A stretch of DNA of 64,000 nucleotides from Acidovorax sp. A1169 (GTDB lineage Bacteria > Pseudomonadota > Gammaproteobacteria > Burkholderiales > Burkholderiaceae_C): assembly GCF_030704685.1 (NCBI RefSeq), contig NZ_JAUZDX010000003.1:248001-312000 (forward strand), written 5' to 3'. A program made the translations under genes and the position numbers. The notes under the pieces were generated by a model. It had not been told where the DNA came from and ran no database searches. It saw nothing but the letters and a program-made list of their open reading frames with translations. Within the stretch, counting starts at the first letter, position 1, and the number at the start of each line of letters is the position of its first letter. Below, in pieces: positions 16,208 to 24,873 of the stretch.

Positions 16208-17184
16208 CCCCCCAGAACATCGCCCGCCTGCGCAAGCTGGCCAGCGCCACCCGGATCGAATGGCGCGTGGCCGATCCGGCCACCAAAGCCTACTGCATGA
16301 GCTACGACCGCTCAGACACCCTCACCCCCGAGGAGGATGCCCACGCCTGGCTTGACGACCAGCGAAAGCGGTTCCCAGGCGGGCGCTACTCGCACTACGA
16401 GGTGATCTGTGTCGAGGTGCGCACCGAGCTGCAACGTCTGGCGGCCGAGCTGCTGACCAAGGCAGAGCGCCTCAACACCCCCGGCGACCCAGACCTGCTG
16501 GCCCAACTCCACGCCCAGTGCAAGCACCTGCTGGACGATCTGACCGTCACAACCCACGACGAGCACGGCCTGACTGAGCATTCGCCGGTCGCCGGCCTGA
16601 CCTACAGCAATTTCATCGGCGCGCTGGCGCCGCTGGTGTCCCGCGCTGGCGCTGTGCTCGCAGCCCAGAACTCCGACAGCGGGGCGAGGCGCGTCCCCGG
16701 CAATGTGAAACCGGACAACGCCACCACAGTGCACTTCTACGAGCAGGACTGCTACGTGCTATCGAATTTCAGCGCCTTCACGCTGGACTGGCGCAACCTA
16801 CGTTTTGACACCAGCGAGGCGGCTTACCACTACGAGAAGTTCGTAGGTGGCGCGGCCTGCTGCGCGGGGATTGCCTACGAGGTGTTGGTAGCGCCGTCAG
16901 CGCACGAGGCTTACAAAATCGCCGAACGCAATAAGGAGCACCGCCGCCCCGACTGGGATGCGGTCAAGGTGGACATCATGCGCACCATCTTGCGCGCCAA
17001 GGCCAACCAGCACAAATACGTGCGCCGCAAACTGCTGGCCACCGGCAACCGCGAGCTGGTCGAAGACTCCTGGCGTGATGCCTTCTGGGGTTGGGGCCCC
17101 AACCGCGACGGCCAGAACATGCTGGGCAAGCTGTGGATGGAGATCCGTGCCGAGCTGCGAGCACAGGAGGGCGGAAATGCCTGA
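16204..17184 (+). CDS. NADAR-domain protein with N-terminal extension
   Basis: The 326-residue protein ends in a NADAR (YbiA-like) domain of about 145 residues: VHFYEQDCYVLSNFSAF, LRFDTSEAAYHYEKF, then RELVEDSWRDAFWGWGPN and GQNMLGKLWMEIRAEL. The family consists of ADP-ribose N-glycosidases; some members remove ADP-ribose from guanine in DNA and so counter DarT-type toxins. Residues 1-175 are a separate helical region of unknown fold. In a phage early operon with two DNA methyltransferases, an anti-defence role is a fair inference. A role in riboflavin-related chemistry cannot be excluded. Confidence 0.75.
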   Translation: MTPQNIARLRKLASATRIEWRVADPATKAYCMSYDRSDTLTPEEDAHAWLDDQRKRFPGGRYSHYEVICVEVRTELQRLAAELLTKAERLNTPGDPDLLAQLHAQCKHLLDDLTVTTHDEHGLTEHSPVAGLTYSNFIGALAPLVSRAGAVLAAQNSDSGARRVPGNVKPDNATTVHFYEQDCYVLSNFSAFTLDWRNLRFDTSEAAYHYEKFVGGAACCAGIAYEVLVAPSAHEAYKIAERNKEHRRPDWDAVKVDIMRTILRAKANQHKYVRRKLLATGNRELVEDSWRDAFWGWGPNRDGQNMLGKLWMEIRAELRAQEGGNA

Positions 17185-17731
17185 CACCACCATGAACCCC
17201 TGGACCCCCACCACCGACCCACGCACCCTGCGCCGCCTGGGCAAGCTGCAGGAAGAACTGGGCGAGCTGACCACTGCTGTGGCTGCCAGCATTGAAAACC
17301 CCTACAGCCACCGCAAGGCCTTCACAGACGAGACGGCCGATGTCCTGGCGCAGGTGGAACTGGCTGTAGCGCAGTTTGACCTGCCAAGAGATGTGATGGC
17401 CATGCGCATGTCTGAATCGCTGCACATGTCCCTGAACCCAGTTGGTCGCGGCACAACCCCAAGCCACCACACCAGCCTGCTGCGAATACTGGGGGTGCTG
17501 CAGGCAGTCGTGGCCCGCTGCGTCATCCAGGGCATCGAAGAGATCGACCCATCGAGCGGCAAAACCAACCGCGTACGCTTTATCGAAGCGGTCGCGGACA
17601 CCCTCACCCAGGTAAACAAGTCAATCGGGCATTTCAGCCTGGACTACAACGCCATCCGTCTTCGCGTCACCGAGAAAAAGCGCCAGATGGCCGAGTGGGA
17701 AGCGCTGTGCACCGGAGCACCAGCACCATGA
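17177..17731 (+). CDS. Tandem MazG-like phage protein
   Basis: The 184-residue protein overlaps the NADAR gene by eight bases. Its N-terminal half (RRLGKLQEELGELTTAVAAS, then TDETADVLAQVELAV) fits the all-alpha MazG-type pattern, with the EExxE and ExxD metal-binding arrangement. The C-terminal half (LLRILGVLQAVVARCVIQ, then FIEAVADTLTQVNKSI) looks like a second, degenerate copy lacking most acidic residues. MazG-like enzymes hydrolyse NTPs or (p)ppGpp. The tandem layout could make a one-chain pseudo-dimer. Confidence 0.6.
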   Translation: MPDTTMNPWTPTTDPRTLRRLGKLQEELGELTTAVAASIENPYSHRKAFTDETADVLAQVELAVAQFDLPRDVMAMRMSESLHMSLNPVGRGTTPSHHTSLLRILGVLQAVVARCVIQGIEEIDPSSGKTNRVRFIEAVADTLTQVNKSIGHFSLDYNAIRLRVTEKKRQMAEWEALCTGAPAP

Positions 17732-18210
17732 GCACCGCCACCCAACCCCGCCGCCCCGAGCGCACAGCCAAAGACTACGCCATCGAGTTCGGCGAGTACC
17801 TGGCACGCGGCGCCGAAGAGCTGCTGCAGGCACTCAACCACCAGGGCGAGCTGCTCTCCCGCCTGGACGATGGCGAAGACATCAGCGATGACGACCTGTT
17901 CCAGGCCCGCGAGCTGGTCCTTGAGTTCCACGGCGGCCTGCGCCGCGACATCTACGAATTCCGCAAGCGCCGCGACCGCGCTCTGGCGCCAGCCCGCACC
18001 ACCCACACCCCGCCGCCCCAACCCCGCGAATGGCCCGCCACCTGGGAAGCCATCCGCGAGTGGCGCGACGCCCCCACCAGGGCCTTCGCCCAGGCGGCCG
18101 TGGAAGCCGTCAACCGCACCATCACCAGCGAGCTGCATGCCCAGGTCCACCTGGACCGCATCGCCCGCGCCGAGCAAGAGGAAAGGACCACCGACCGTGA
18201 ACATGTTTAA
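17728..18210 (+). CDS. Phage hypothetical helical protein
   Basis: The 160-residue protein is helical and charged (DYAIEFGEYLARGAEELLQA, then LVLEFHGGLRRDIYEFRKRR) with a Pro-rich linker near residue 100 and a second helical part. The acidic EELLQAL...DDGEDISDDD stretch and basic R/K stretch alternate. The start is in an ATGA overlap with the MazG-like gene. No family is recognised. Confidence 0.5.
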   Translation: MSTATQPRRPERTAKDYAIEFGEYLARGAEELLQALNHQGELLSRLDDGEDISDDDLFQARELVLEFHGGLRRDIYEFRKRRDRALAPARTTHTPPPQPREWPATWEAIREWRDAPTRAFAQAAVEAVNRTITSELHAQVHLDRIARAEQEERTTDREHV

Positions 18211-18445
18211 CCCCGCCACCGCACAACCCAACATCTTGAACAGCTTGCGCGCTGGCGGCGTGCTCAAGCTCAGCCCCAAGACGCAGCGCTTTTTCATCAT
18301 CCAGAGCAGCCGCGAACTGGAGTGCGACCAGCGCCAGGCCCAGCGCCTGGCCAGCGACGGCACCCTGCGCCCGGCAGGCCGTGACAGCCACAGCAACTGC
18401 GTGTTTGCGCTCAATCAGGCCAGCGCCAAGAAAGAATTGCCATGA
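18197..18445 (+). CDS. Small phage protein, GTG start
   Basis: I read this 82-residue frame from the GTG at 18197, because AGGAAAGGA lies about nine bases upstream; the ATG two codons later is too far from it. The product reads FNPATAQPNILNSLRAGGVL and has a basic, Gln-rich middle. It overlaps the previous gene by 14 bases and the excisionase gene by four. A DNA-binding accessory of the integrase module is possible but not shown. Confidence 0.5.
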   Translation: MNMFNPATAQPNILNSLRAGGVLKLSPKTQRFFIIQSSRELECDQRQAQRLASDGTLRPAGRDSHSNCVFALNQASAKKELP

Positions 18446-18705
18446 ACGCCACAGCTCAAGCCCCAACTGCTGCCCTGCCCCACTACAACGACAGCTCGCT
18501 GCTGCGCGCCTCCGATATCTTCAGCACGCCGCGCCGACGTGGCGTGCTGCCCATCGGCAAGACAACGTTCTATCGCTGGGTGGACCAGGGCCTGGTGCCC
18601 GAAGGCCGCAAGATCAGCGGCACTCCCCTGTGGCCCTACTCGGCCATCAGGCAGCTGGCTGAGCAGGATCTGCAGGCGCAGCAGGCGGGCGGGCCGCCGC
18701 AGTGA
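18442..18705 (+). CDS. AlpA-like excisionase / prophage regulator
   Basis: The 87-residue protein contains a MerR/AlpA-type helix-turn-helix: LLRASDIFSTPRRRGVLPIG, then KTTFYRWVDQGLVPEGRKI with LWPYSAIRQL. AlpA-type proteins act as excisionases or activate excision of P4-like elements. It is the last gene of the early operon and overlaps the convergent integrase gene tail to tail by 59 bases. Early operon transcription would therefore both make excisionase and run antisense into the integrase end. Confidence 0.75.
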   Translation: MNATAQAPTAALPHYNDSSLLRASDIFSTPRRRGVLPIGKTTFYRWVDQGLVPEGRKISGTPLWPYSAIRQLAEQDLQAQQAGGPPQ

Positions 18706-19909
18706 GTGCATCGATGTGGTCCGCGTACCACTGCAGCGCCCGGCGCCGGTCTTCCGCCAGCTCGGCGCGCGTGTACGCGGCCACCACCTCTTTCTTTTCC
18801 TCATGGGCCAGCAGCAGCTCGATCACATCCTGCTGCACCACCCGGTGTTCCTTGAGGATGGTGGCCGCCGTCGAACGCAGGCCGTGCGGCGCAAACTCAG
18901 GCACCCCGAAGTCCAGCCGGCCAATCATGTGGTTCAGCGTGGCATCTGACATCGGCCGCCCCTTGCCACCCAGGAACCGCATGGGGAACAGGTATTCGCC
19001 ATGCCCAGTCATCCGGTGCAGCTCGCGCAGCAGGGCCACCGCCTGGCGCGGCAGGTAGACGCGATGCTCGCGCCGCATCTTCATGCGCTCGGCCGGCACC
19101 GTCCACACCCCCTTTTTCCAATCCACTTCGGGCCACTTGGCCTTGATCAGCTCTGACTTGCGCACCATGGTGTACGCCAGCAACCTGGCCGCGTAGACGG
19201 TCAGCGCACTGGTGCCGCTTTGCTTGTCGAGCTCACCCCAAAACCGCACCAGCTCAGGCTCCCGCAGATGCACGTGGTGCTTTGCCGGTGGCACGGCCAC
19301 GGCGCCGCGCACAGCCAGTGCCGGATTGGATTCAACGATCAGCTTGCGGATGGCGAAGTTGTAAACCTGCTGCACGATCACACGGCAGCGGTCGGCCGTC
19401 ACCGGCACATGCAGCAGCTTTTCCATGATGGCCAGCACATCGCCCGCCTTCACCTGGTGCAGCGCCTTTTGGCCAATGCCCGGGTTGATGTACGAGTCCA
19501 GGAACCGCACGACCTGGGTGCGGTAGGCCGCCGAGCGATAGAACAGCGTCTCGCGCACCCACACCTGGGCAAAGTCCTCAAAAGTCACGCTGCGGCGCTT
19601 GGCATCAGCGTCGATCTGCTCCGAACGCTTTCGCTCCTCGACAGGGTCGACGCCCTTGGCCAGCTTCGCTCGTAGCAGTGCGTGCGCATCACGCGCCTCG
19701 GCAATGCCGATCTCAGGATATGGGCCAATGGTCCACTTAGGCCGCCGCCCCTCGAACGAATAGATGTAGCGCCAGATCTTGCTGCCCGTGGTCAGCACTT
19801 CGACATACAGCCCGCCCCCGTCAAGCAGCAGGTAGGGCTTGTCCTTGGGCTTGGCAGCATTGAGCTGCGAGGACTTGAGTTTGTAGTTGATTGCGCGGCT
19901 ATCGGCCAT
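18647..19909 (-). CDS. P4-type tyrosine recombinase (integrase)
   Basis: The 420-residue protein has the DUF4102-like N-terminal arm-binding domain (LLLDGGGLYVEVLTTGSKIW, IGPYPEIGIAEARDAH), a SAM-like core-binding region and a catalytic domain. The catalytic residues are Arg in AYTMVRKSEL (about residue 256), HGLR in APHGLRSTAATIL (about 350) and Tyr in AAYTRAEL (about 385). It would integrate and excise the prophage at an attachment site next to its own start, close to the icd 3' end. Upstream lie phased repeats that look like arm-type binding sites. Confidence 0.9.
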   Translation of the reverse strand: MADSRAINYKLKSSQLNAAKPKDKPYLLLDGGGLYVEVLTTGSKIWRYIYSFEGRRPKWTIGPYPEIGIAEARDAHALLRAKLAKGVDPVEERKRSEQIDADAKRRSVTFEDFAQVWVRETLFYRSAAYRTQVVRFLDSYINPGIGQKALHQVKAGDVLAIMEKLLHVPVTADRCRVIVQQVYNFAIRKLIVESNPALAVRGAVAVPPAKHHVHLREPELVRFWGELDKQSGTSALTVYAARLLAYTMVRKSELIKAKWPEVDWKKGVWTVPAERMKMRREHRVYLPRQAVALLRELHRMTGHGEYLFPMRFLGGKGRPMSDATLNHMIGRLDFGVPEFAPHGLRSTAATILKEHRVVQQDVIELLLAHEEKKEVVAAYTRAELAEDRRRALQWYADHIDALTAAARPPAAPADPAQPAA

Positions 19910-19916
19910 CAGAAGT

Positions 19917-19997
19917 GTTCCATGAAAAAACCAGCCCTGGGGCCATGGAACAGCATGGTACAGAACATGGAACGATTTCGATGGAACACCATGGAAC
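19917..19997. repeat. Phased CATGGAAC repeats upstream of integrase (candidate arm sites)
   Basis: The octamer CATGGAAC or a one-base variant occurs five times in direct orientation, starting at 19944, 19954, 19966, 19980 and 19990. An inverted copy (GTTCCATG) is at 19917. Spacings of 10, 12, 14 and 10 bases keep most copies near the same face of the helix. Their position at the attachment end suggests integrase arm or excisionase binding sites, which could also autoregulate the integrase promoter. Confidence 0.65.
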
Positions 19998-20017
19998 TTT
20001 CAAGAACCGAACGGGCA

Positions 20018-20049
20018 GAAAAAAGGCCCGACTCCATAGGAGCGGGCCT
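20018..20049 (-). terminator. Rho-independent terminator of icd
   Basis: On the minus strand, AGGCCCG and CTCC pair with GGAG and CGGGCCT around an ATA loop, followed by six T residues. It lies 36 bases after the icd stop codon and marks the bacterial side of the prophage junction. Confidence 0.85.
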
Positions 20050-20085
20050 GTTCTGCGGGTACTCAAGGAACCCTACCAAACGCGA

Positions 20086-21345
<1,260 letters not shown>

Positions 21346-21542
21346 GGACGGGAGGTCTCCGTTGGAATGCTGAAACAGGGATTCAGCAGGTTGGCGATGC
21401 GCTCTCAACCGGCACGATTCTATCGACAAAAATATACCGAAACCCCCTGTCAACCTTGCCTGGGCTGCTATCGTTGCAGGTGGAGCTTTGCGAGTTTTTT
21501 GCAAAGCCCTCAACCCGATAGTTCGTCTAGGAAATGGCATAT

Positions 21543-21752
21543 ATGAAAAAACTCCTCGCTGTCCTGATGGCTGGTCTGTTCTCTGCCGGTGCTTTCGCAC
21601 AGGCTCCAGCCGCCCCTGCTGCCGCACCCGCCCCCGCCGCGGCACCTGCGGCAGCCCCAGCCCCCAAGGCCAAGGCCGCACCTGCCCACAAGCAGTCCAA
21701 GAAAATGGCGCAAAAGAAGACCAAGAAGCACGCCAAGAAGGCCGCCGCCTGA
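21543..21752 (+). CDS. Small exported Ala/Pro/Lys-rich protein
   Basis: I chose the ATG at 21543 because AGGAA lies nine bases upstream; the ATG at 21534 is too close. The 69-residue product has a clear signal peptide ([19 protein letters not shown]) and a mature part made only of Ala/Pro repeats followed by a Lys-rich tail ([16 protein letters not shown]). Such asr-like or histone-tail-like secreted proteins are frequent in Comamonadaceae; their role is unknown. A good terminator follows. Confidence 0.7.
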   Translation: MKKLLAVLMAGLFSAGAFAQAPAAPAAAPAPAAAPAAAPAPKAKAAPAHKQSKKMAQKKTKKHAKKAAA

Positions 21753-21808
21753 TGGAGCCGGGGGTTTTTGCGATCCACTGACCCCCGTCCACCGGTTTGC
21801 CTCAAAAT

Positions 21809-21830
21809 CGCCCGCATCTGCGGGCGTTTT
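21809..21830 (+). terminator. Terminator after the Lys-rich small protein gene
   Basis: CGCCCGCA and TGCGGGCG form a perfect eight-pair stem with a two-base loop, followed by TTTT. It lies 56 bases after the stop codon of the 21543 gene. Confidence 0.85.
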
Positions 21831-21882
21831 CGTTTCCGGCGCCCGCCTGCTGCCCACCCCTCCTCGCCGAAAGACCCCTTCC

Positions 21883-22383
21883 ATGCCCAGCCCGAGCCTT
21901 GCAACCGCCCTACCCGCTCCTGTCTCCCGCCGTCTGCTGGCCGCTGCCCTGCTGGCCGCATCGCTGATGGGCATGGCCTCCACCGGCCGGGCACAGGAAG
22001 GCCCGCAGCTGAATCTGCAGCGCGTGGAGCTCTCCGCCGGCATGCACCGCATCGATGCCCAGGTGGCGCTGGCGCCGCTGGAGCGCCAGATCGGCCTGAT
22101 GAACCGCCCCGAGATGCCCCAGCACGAGGGCATGCTGTTCGTCTTCGAGCAGCCCAGCGAGCAGTGCTTCTGGATGAAGAACACGCTGCTGCCGCTGACG
22201 GCCGCCTTCGTCGCGGACGACGGCACCATCGTCAATCTGGAGGACATGAAGCCCCAGACGCTGGAGTCGCACTGCTCCAAGAAGCCCGTGCGCTTCGTGC
22301 TGGAGATGAACCAGGGCTGGTTCGCCAAAAAGGGCATCAAGGCGGGCTTCAAGCTCGGTGGCGCGCCCTTCTCGCGCAAGTGA
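21883..22383 (+). CDS. Exported DUF192 protein
   Basis: The 166-residue protein has an N-terminal signal peptide (hydrophobic LLAAALLAASLMGMA, cleavage probably after GRAQ) and a DUF192 domain with APLERQIGLMNRPEM (about residues 62-76), GMLFVFEQ, CFWMKNTLLPLTAAFV and IVNLEDMKPQT. The family is widespread and periplasmic or extracellular in bacteria, with no assigned reaction. It is a single gene between two terminators. The start follows the preceding terminator by about 50 bases. Confidence 0.85.
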   Translation: MPSPSLATALPAPVSRRLLAAALLAASLMGMASTGRAQEGPQLNLQRVELSAGMHRIDAQVALAPLERQIGLMNRPEMPQHEGMLFVFEQPSEQCFWMKNTLLPLTAAFVADDGTIVNLEDMKPQTLESHCSKKPVRFVLEMNQGWFAKKGIKAGFKLGGAPFSRK

Positions 22384-22399
22384 ACCTGCTGCGCGCATG

Positions 22400-22425
22400 A
22401 AAAAACGGCCCGAGGGCCGTTTTTT
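22400..22425. terminator. Bidirectional terminator between the DUF192 gene and sodB
   Basis: A stem ACGGCCC/GGGCCGT with a two-base loop is flanked by A-tract on the left and T-tract on the right, so it can stop transcription from both converging genes. Confidence 0.9.
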
Positions 22426-22465
22426 GTGCCCGCCCGGCAAGGGCAGGCAGGCCGGTAGCCGGCAA

Positions 22466-23047
22466 TCAGGCGAAGTTGGCTTCGGCGAACTTCCAGTTGA
22501 CCAGCTTGTCCAGGAAGGTTTCGACGAACTTGGGGCGCATGTTGCGGTAGTCGATGTAGTAAGCGTGCTCCCACACGTCCACCGTCAGCAGGGCCTTGTC
22601 GGCGGTGGTCAGGGGCGTGCCGGCGGCGCCGGTGTTCACGATGTCGACGCTGCCGTCGGCCTTCTTCACCAGCCAGGTCCAGCCCGAACCGAAGTTGCCC
22701 ACGGCGCTCTTGACGAACGCTTCCTTGAAGGCAGCGTAGCTGCCCCACTTGGCGGTGATGGCTGCAGCCAGCGCGCCCGATGGCTCGCCGCCGCCGGCGG
22801 GTGCCATGCAGTTCCAGAAGAAGGTGTGGTTCCAGATCTGGGCGGCGTTGTTGTAGATGCCGCCGCTGGCCTTCTTGATGATTTCCTCAAGGGTCATCGC
22901 CTCGAATTCCGTGCCTTTTTGCAGGTTGTTGAGGTTCACCACGTAGGCATTGTGGTGCTTGCCGTGGTGGTACTCCAGCGTTTCCTGGCTGTAGTTCGGG
23001 GCCAGGGCGTCGATGGCGTAGGGCAGCGGGGGAAGGGTATGTTCCAT
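22466..23047 (-). CDS. sodB: Superoxide dismutase [Fe]
   Basis: The 193-residue protein converts superoxide to oxygen and hydrogen peroxide in the cytoplasm. Metal ligands are visible in LEYHHGKHH (first His), [11 protein letters not shown] (second His) and [11 protein letters not shown] (Asp and His). The Gln in the AAQIWNH stretch is typical of iron rather than manganese enzymes. The ATG at 23047 has a CGAGGAAA ribosome site; longer in-frame starts upstream lack one. Length is standard for the family. Confidence 0.95.
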   Translation of the reverse strand: MEHTLPPLPYAIDALAPNYSQETLEYHHGKHHNAYVVNLNNLQKGTEFEAMTLEEIIKKASGGIYNNAAQIWNHTFFWNCMAPAGGGEPSGALAAAITAKWGSYAAFKEAFVKSAVGNFGSGWTWLVKKADGSVDIVNTGAAGTPLTTADKALLTVDVWEHAYYIDYRNMRPKFVETFLDKLVNWKFAEANFA

Positions 23048-23206
23048 GGTGTTTTCCTCGTGGTGGTTTGAATTGTGGTGGGCCCGCTGCGCCATGAGTT
23101 CCACGCTGCGTGCCTGCGGGTGAACGGGCATTGTAGGAAGAACATGCGACCCGTGCAGCGAAGGGTGCAACGATTCGTCATAGTCCATGACAATGCCGCG
23201 ATTGTC

Positions 23207-24520
23207 CTACAGCAAACGCGCCTGGGCCGCAGCGGTGACGTCGACCACGCCATCGGCCAGCGTGGCGCGCAGCGCATCGCCGGGATGCACCTGGCGCACG
23301 CTGGTGACCGCGTGGCCATCCGCATCGGCAAGCAGTGCATAGCCGCGCTGCAGCACCAGGCGCGGGTCGAGCAGCTCCAGGCGCAGCGCGGCGCGGTCCA
23401 CCCGGTCGCGCAGGCCGTCGATGCGGCGCTGCACCTGCACGGGCAGTGCCGCAGCAACTGCCTGCTGGGCCTGCTCCATGCGCTGCAGGCGCAGCAACAC
23501 GGCGTGGCGCATGCGCTGGGCCATGCGCGCCATCTGCATCTGTTCGCGCGCCACCAGGCCCGAGGGGCGGCCCAGGCGGGCGGCCGCCTGGTCCAGGCGC
23601 TGGTGGCGGGCATCGAGCTGGCGCTGCAGTCCGTCGGCGATGCGGCCTTCGATCAGGTCCAGGGCACCCAGCCACACCTCGCGCGGCTGCGCCACCAGCT
23701 CGGCCGCAGCGGTGGGGGTGGGCGCGCGCAGGTCGGCGCAGAAGTCGGCAATGGTGAAATCGGTCTCGTGCCCCACGCCGCTGACCAATGGCACCGGGCT
23801 TTGCACGATGGTGCGGGCCAGGTGCTCGTCGTTGAAGGCCCACAGGTCCTCGATGGAGCCGCCGCCGCGCACCAGCAGGATGGTGTCGATGGCCGGCTGG
23901 CTGGCCGAAGGCCCCTGCTCCGCCAGCCGGTACAGCCGGTTCAGCGCGGAAATGATGGACTGCGGCGCGGCTGCGCCCTGCACCTGGGCGGGTGCCAGCA
24001 CCACGGGGATGTGCGGCACCCGGCGGCGCAGCGCCGTGACCACATCGTGCAGTGCGGCAGCACCCAGCGAGGTGACCAGGCCAATGCCACGCGGCTGCAC
24101 GGGCAGTGGCCGCTTGCGGGCGCCATCGAACAGGCCTTCGGCCTCCAACTGGGCCTTCAGGCGCAGGAACTGCTCGAACAGCGCGCCCTGGCCGGCGCGC
24201 TGCATGCTTTCCACAATGAACTGCAGGTCGCCGCGGGCCTCGTACACCCCCAGCTTGCCGCGCACTTCCACCAATTCGCCATCGCGCGGCGAAAAGTCAA
24301 GCAGGCTGGCGGCGCGGCGGAACATGGCGCAACGCAACTGGCCCTGGGCGTCTTTTACCGAGAAGTAGCAATGCCCGCTGGATGCGCGCGAGAAGCCCGT
24401 GATCTCGCCGCGCACCGCTACAGGATTGAAGCGCGCCTCCAGCGCATCAGCAATGGCGCGGCACAGCGCGCCGACTTCCCACACACGGGGCGCCACTGTG
24501 GGGTTTCCACGCTCAAACAT
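23207..24520 (-). CDS. xseA: Exodeoxyribonuclease VII large subunit
   Basis: The 437-residue protein is the catalytic subunit of exonuclease VII, which degrades single-strand DNA in both directions. The OB-fold N-terminus (VRGEITGFSRASSGHCYFSV) is followed by the catalytic domain (RIGLVTS-type IGLVTSLGAAALHDV, VRGGGSIEDLWAFND, GVGHETDFTIADF) and a coiled-coil C-terminal arm (LQRMEQAQQAVAAAL). I used the Met at 24520, which begins MFERGNP and suits the usual length. No strong ribosome site is seen for any start, so a start about nine codons earlier is possible. Confidence 0.9.
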   Translation of the reverse strand: MFERGNPTVAPRVWEVGALCRAIADALEARFNPVAVRGEITGFSRASSGHCYFSVKDAQGQLRCAMFRRAASLLDFSPRDGELVEVRGKLGVYEARGDLQFIVESMQRAGQGALFEQFLRLKAQLEAEGLFDGARKRPLPVQPRGIGLVTSLGAAALHDVVTALRRRVPHIPVVLAPAQVQGAAAPQSIISALNRLYRLAEQGPSASQPAIDTILLVRGGGSIEDLWAFNDEHLARTIVQSPVPLVSGVGHETDFTIADFCADLRAPTPTAAAELVAQPREVWLGALDLIEGRIADGLQRQLDARHQRLDQAAARLGRPSGLVAREQMQMARMAQRMRHAVLLRLQRMEQAQQAVAAALPVQVQRRIDGLRDRVDRAALRLELLDPRLVLQRGYALLADADGHAVTSVRQVHPGDALRATLADGVVDVTAAAQARLL

Positions 24521-24873
24521 GAGCAACGGCGGCCATTGGCGCCCCATTGGAGGGCCGAGTCTTCCACAGAAGCGGCGATACAGCGGCCACCAACGCCTGA
24601 GAACCATTTACCCACAGCAAATCACGAGAACACGTGCAAGTCATTGATTTATATGTATTTTTCACTGCGCAATTTTTCATCAATCTGTTGCAAGCACGGC
24701 GCCAAGCCACTTTGCGGGCCTGAGCGACCCGGTTGCCCACAAAGTTATCCACAGATTTTGTGGGTGAAGCTGCGGTCACCTGGGGCATCCGCCAAGGTAA
24801 CGGTTTGTGACGAAAAGCGGCCAGCAAGCTGGGCCATAATCGCCGATTGCCCCTCATCTGCGCGGAGAGAGAT
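24521..24873. other. Intergenic region xseA-exbB with DnaA-box-like cluster
   Basis: This 353-base stretch holds no gene. It contains a perfect DnaA box (TTATCCACA, 24745-24753) inside an inverted repeat whose eight-base arms CCCACAAA/TTTGTGGG lie at 24736-24743 and 24757-24764. A near match TTACCCACA lies at 24608-24616 and a weaker one at 24733-24741. It also has an AT-rich patch near 24640-24680. A CATAAT -10-like box at 24835 may serve exbB. Confidence 0.6.

Larger units (their letters stand above)
1..20017. mobile_element. Temperate prophage, right-hand portion
   Basis: A contiguous block of phage-type genes runs from a terminase gene cut by the left edge to a tyrosine integrase at 18647-19909. 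It contains packaging, tail, CII-like, Cro-like and repressor genes, an early operon, an excisionase and an integrase. The right boundary must lie between the integrase start and the icd stop codon (19910-20085); the value given is the base before the icd terminator. The left boundary and the second attachment site are outside the window. Most head and tail genes are not visible, so completeness cannot be judged. Confidence 0.9.
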
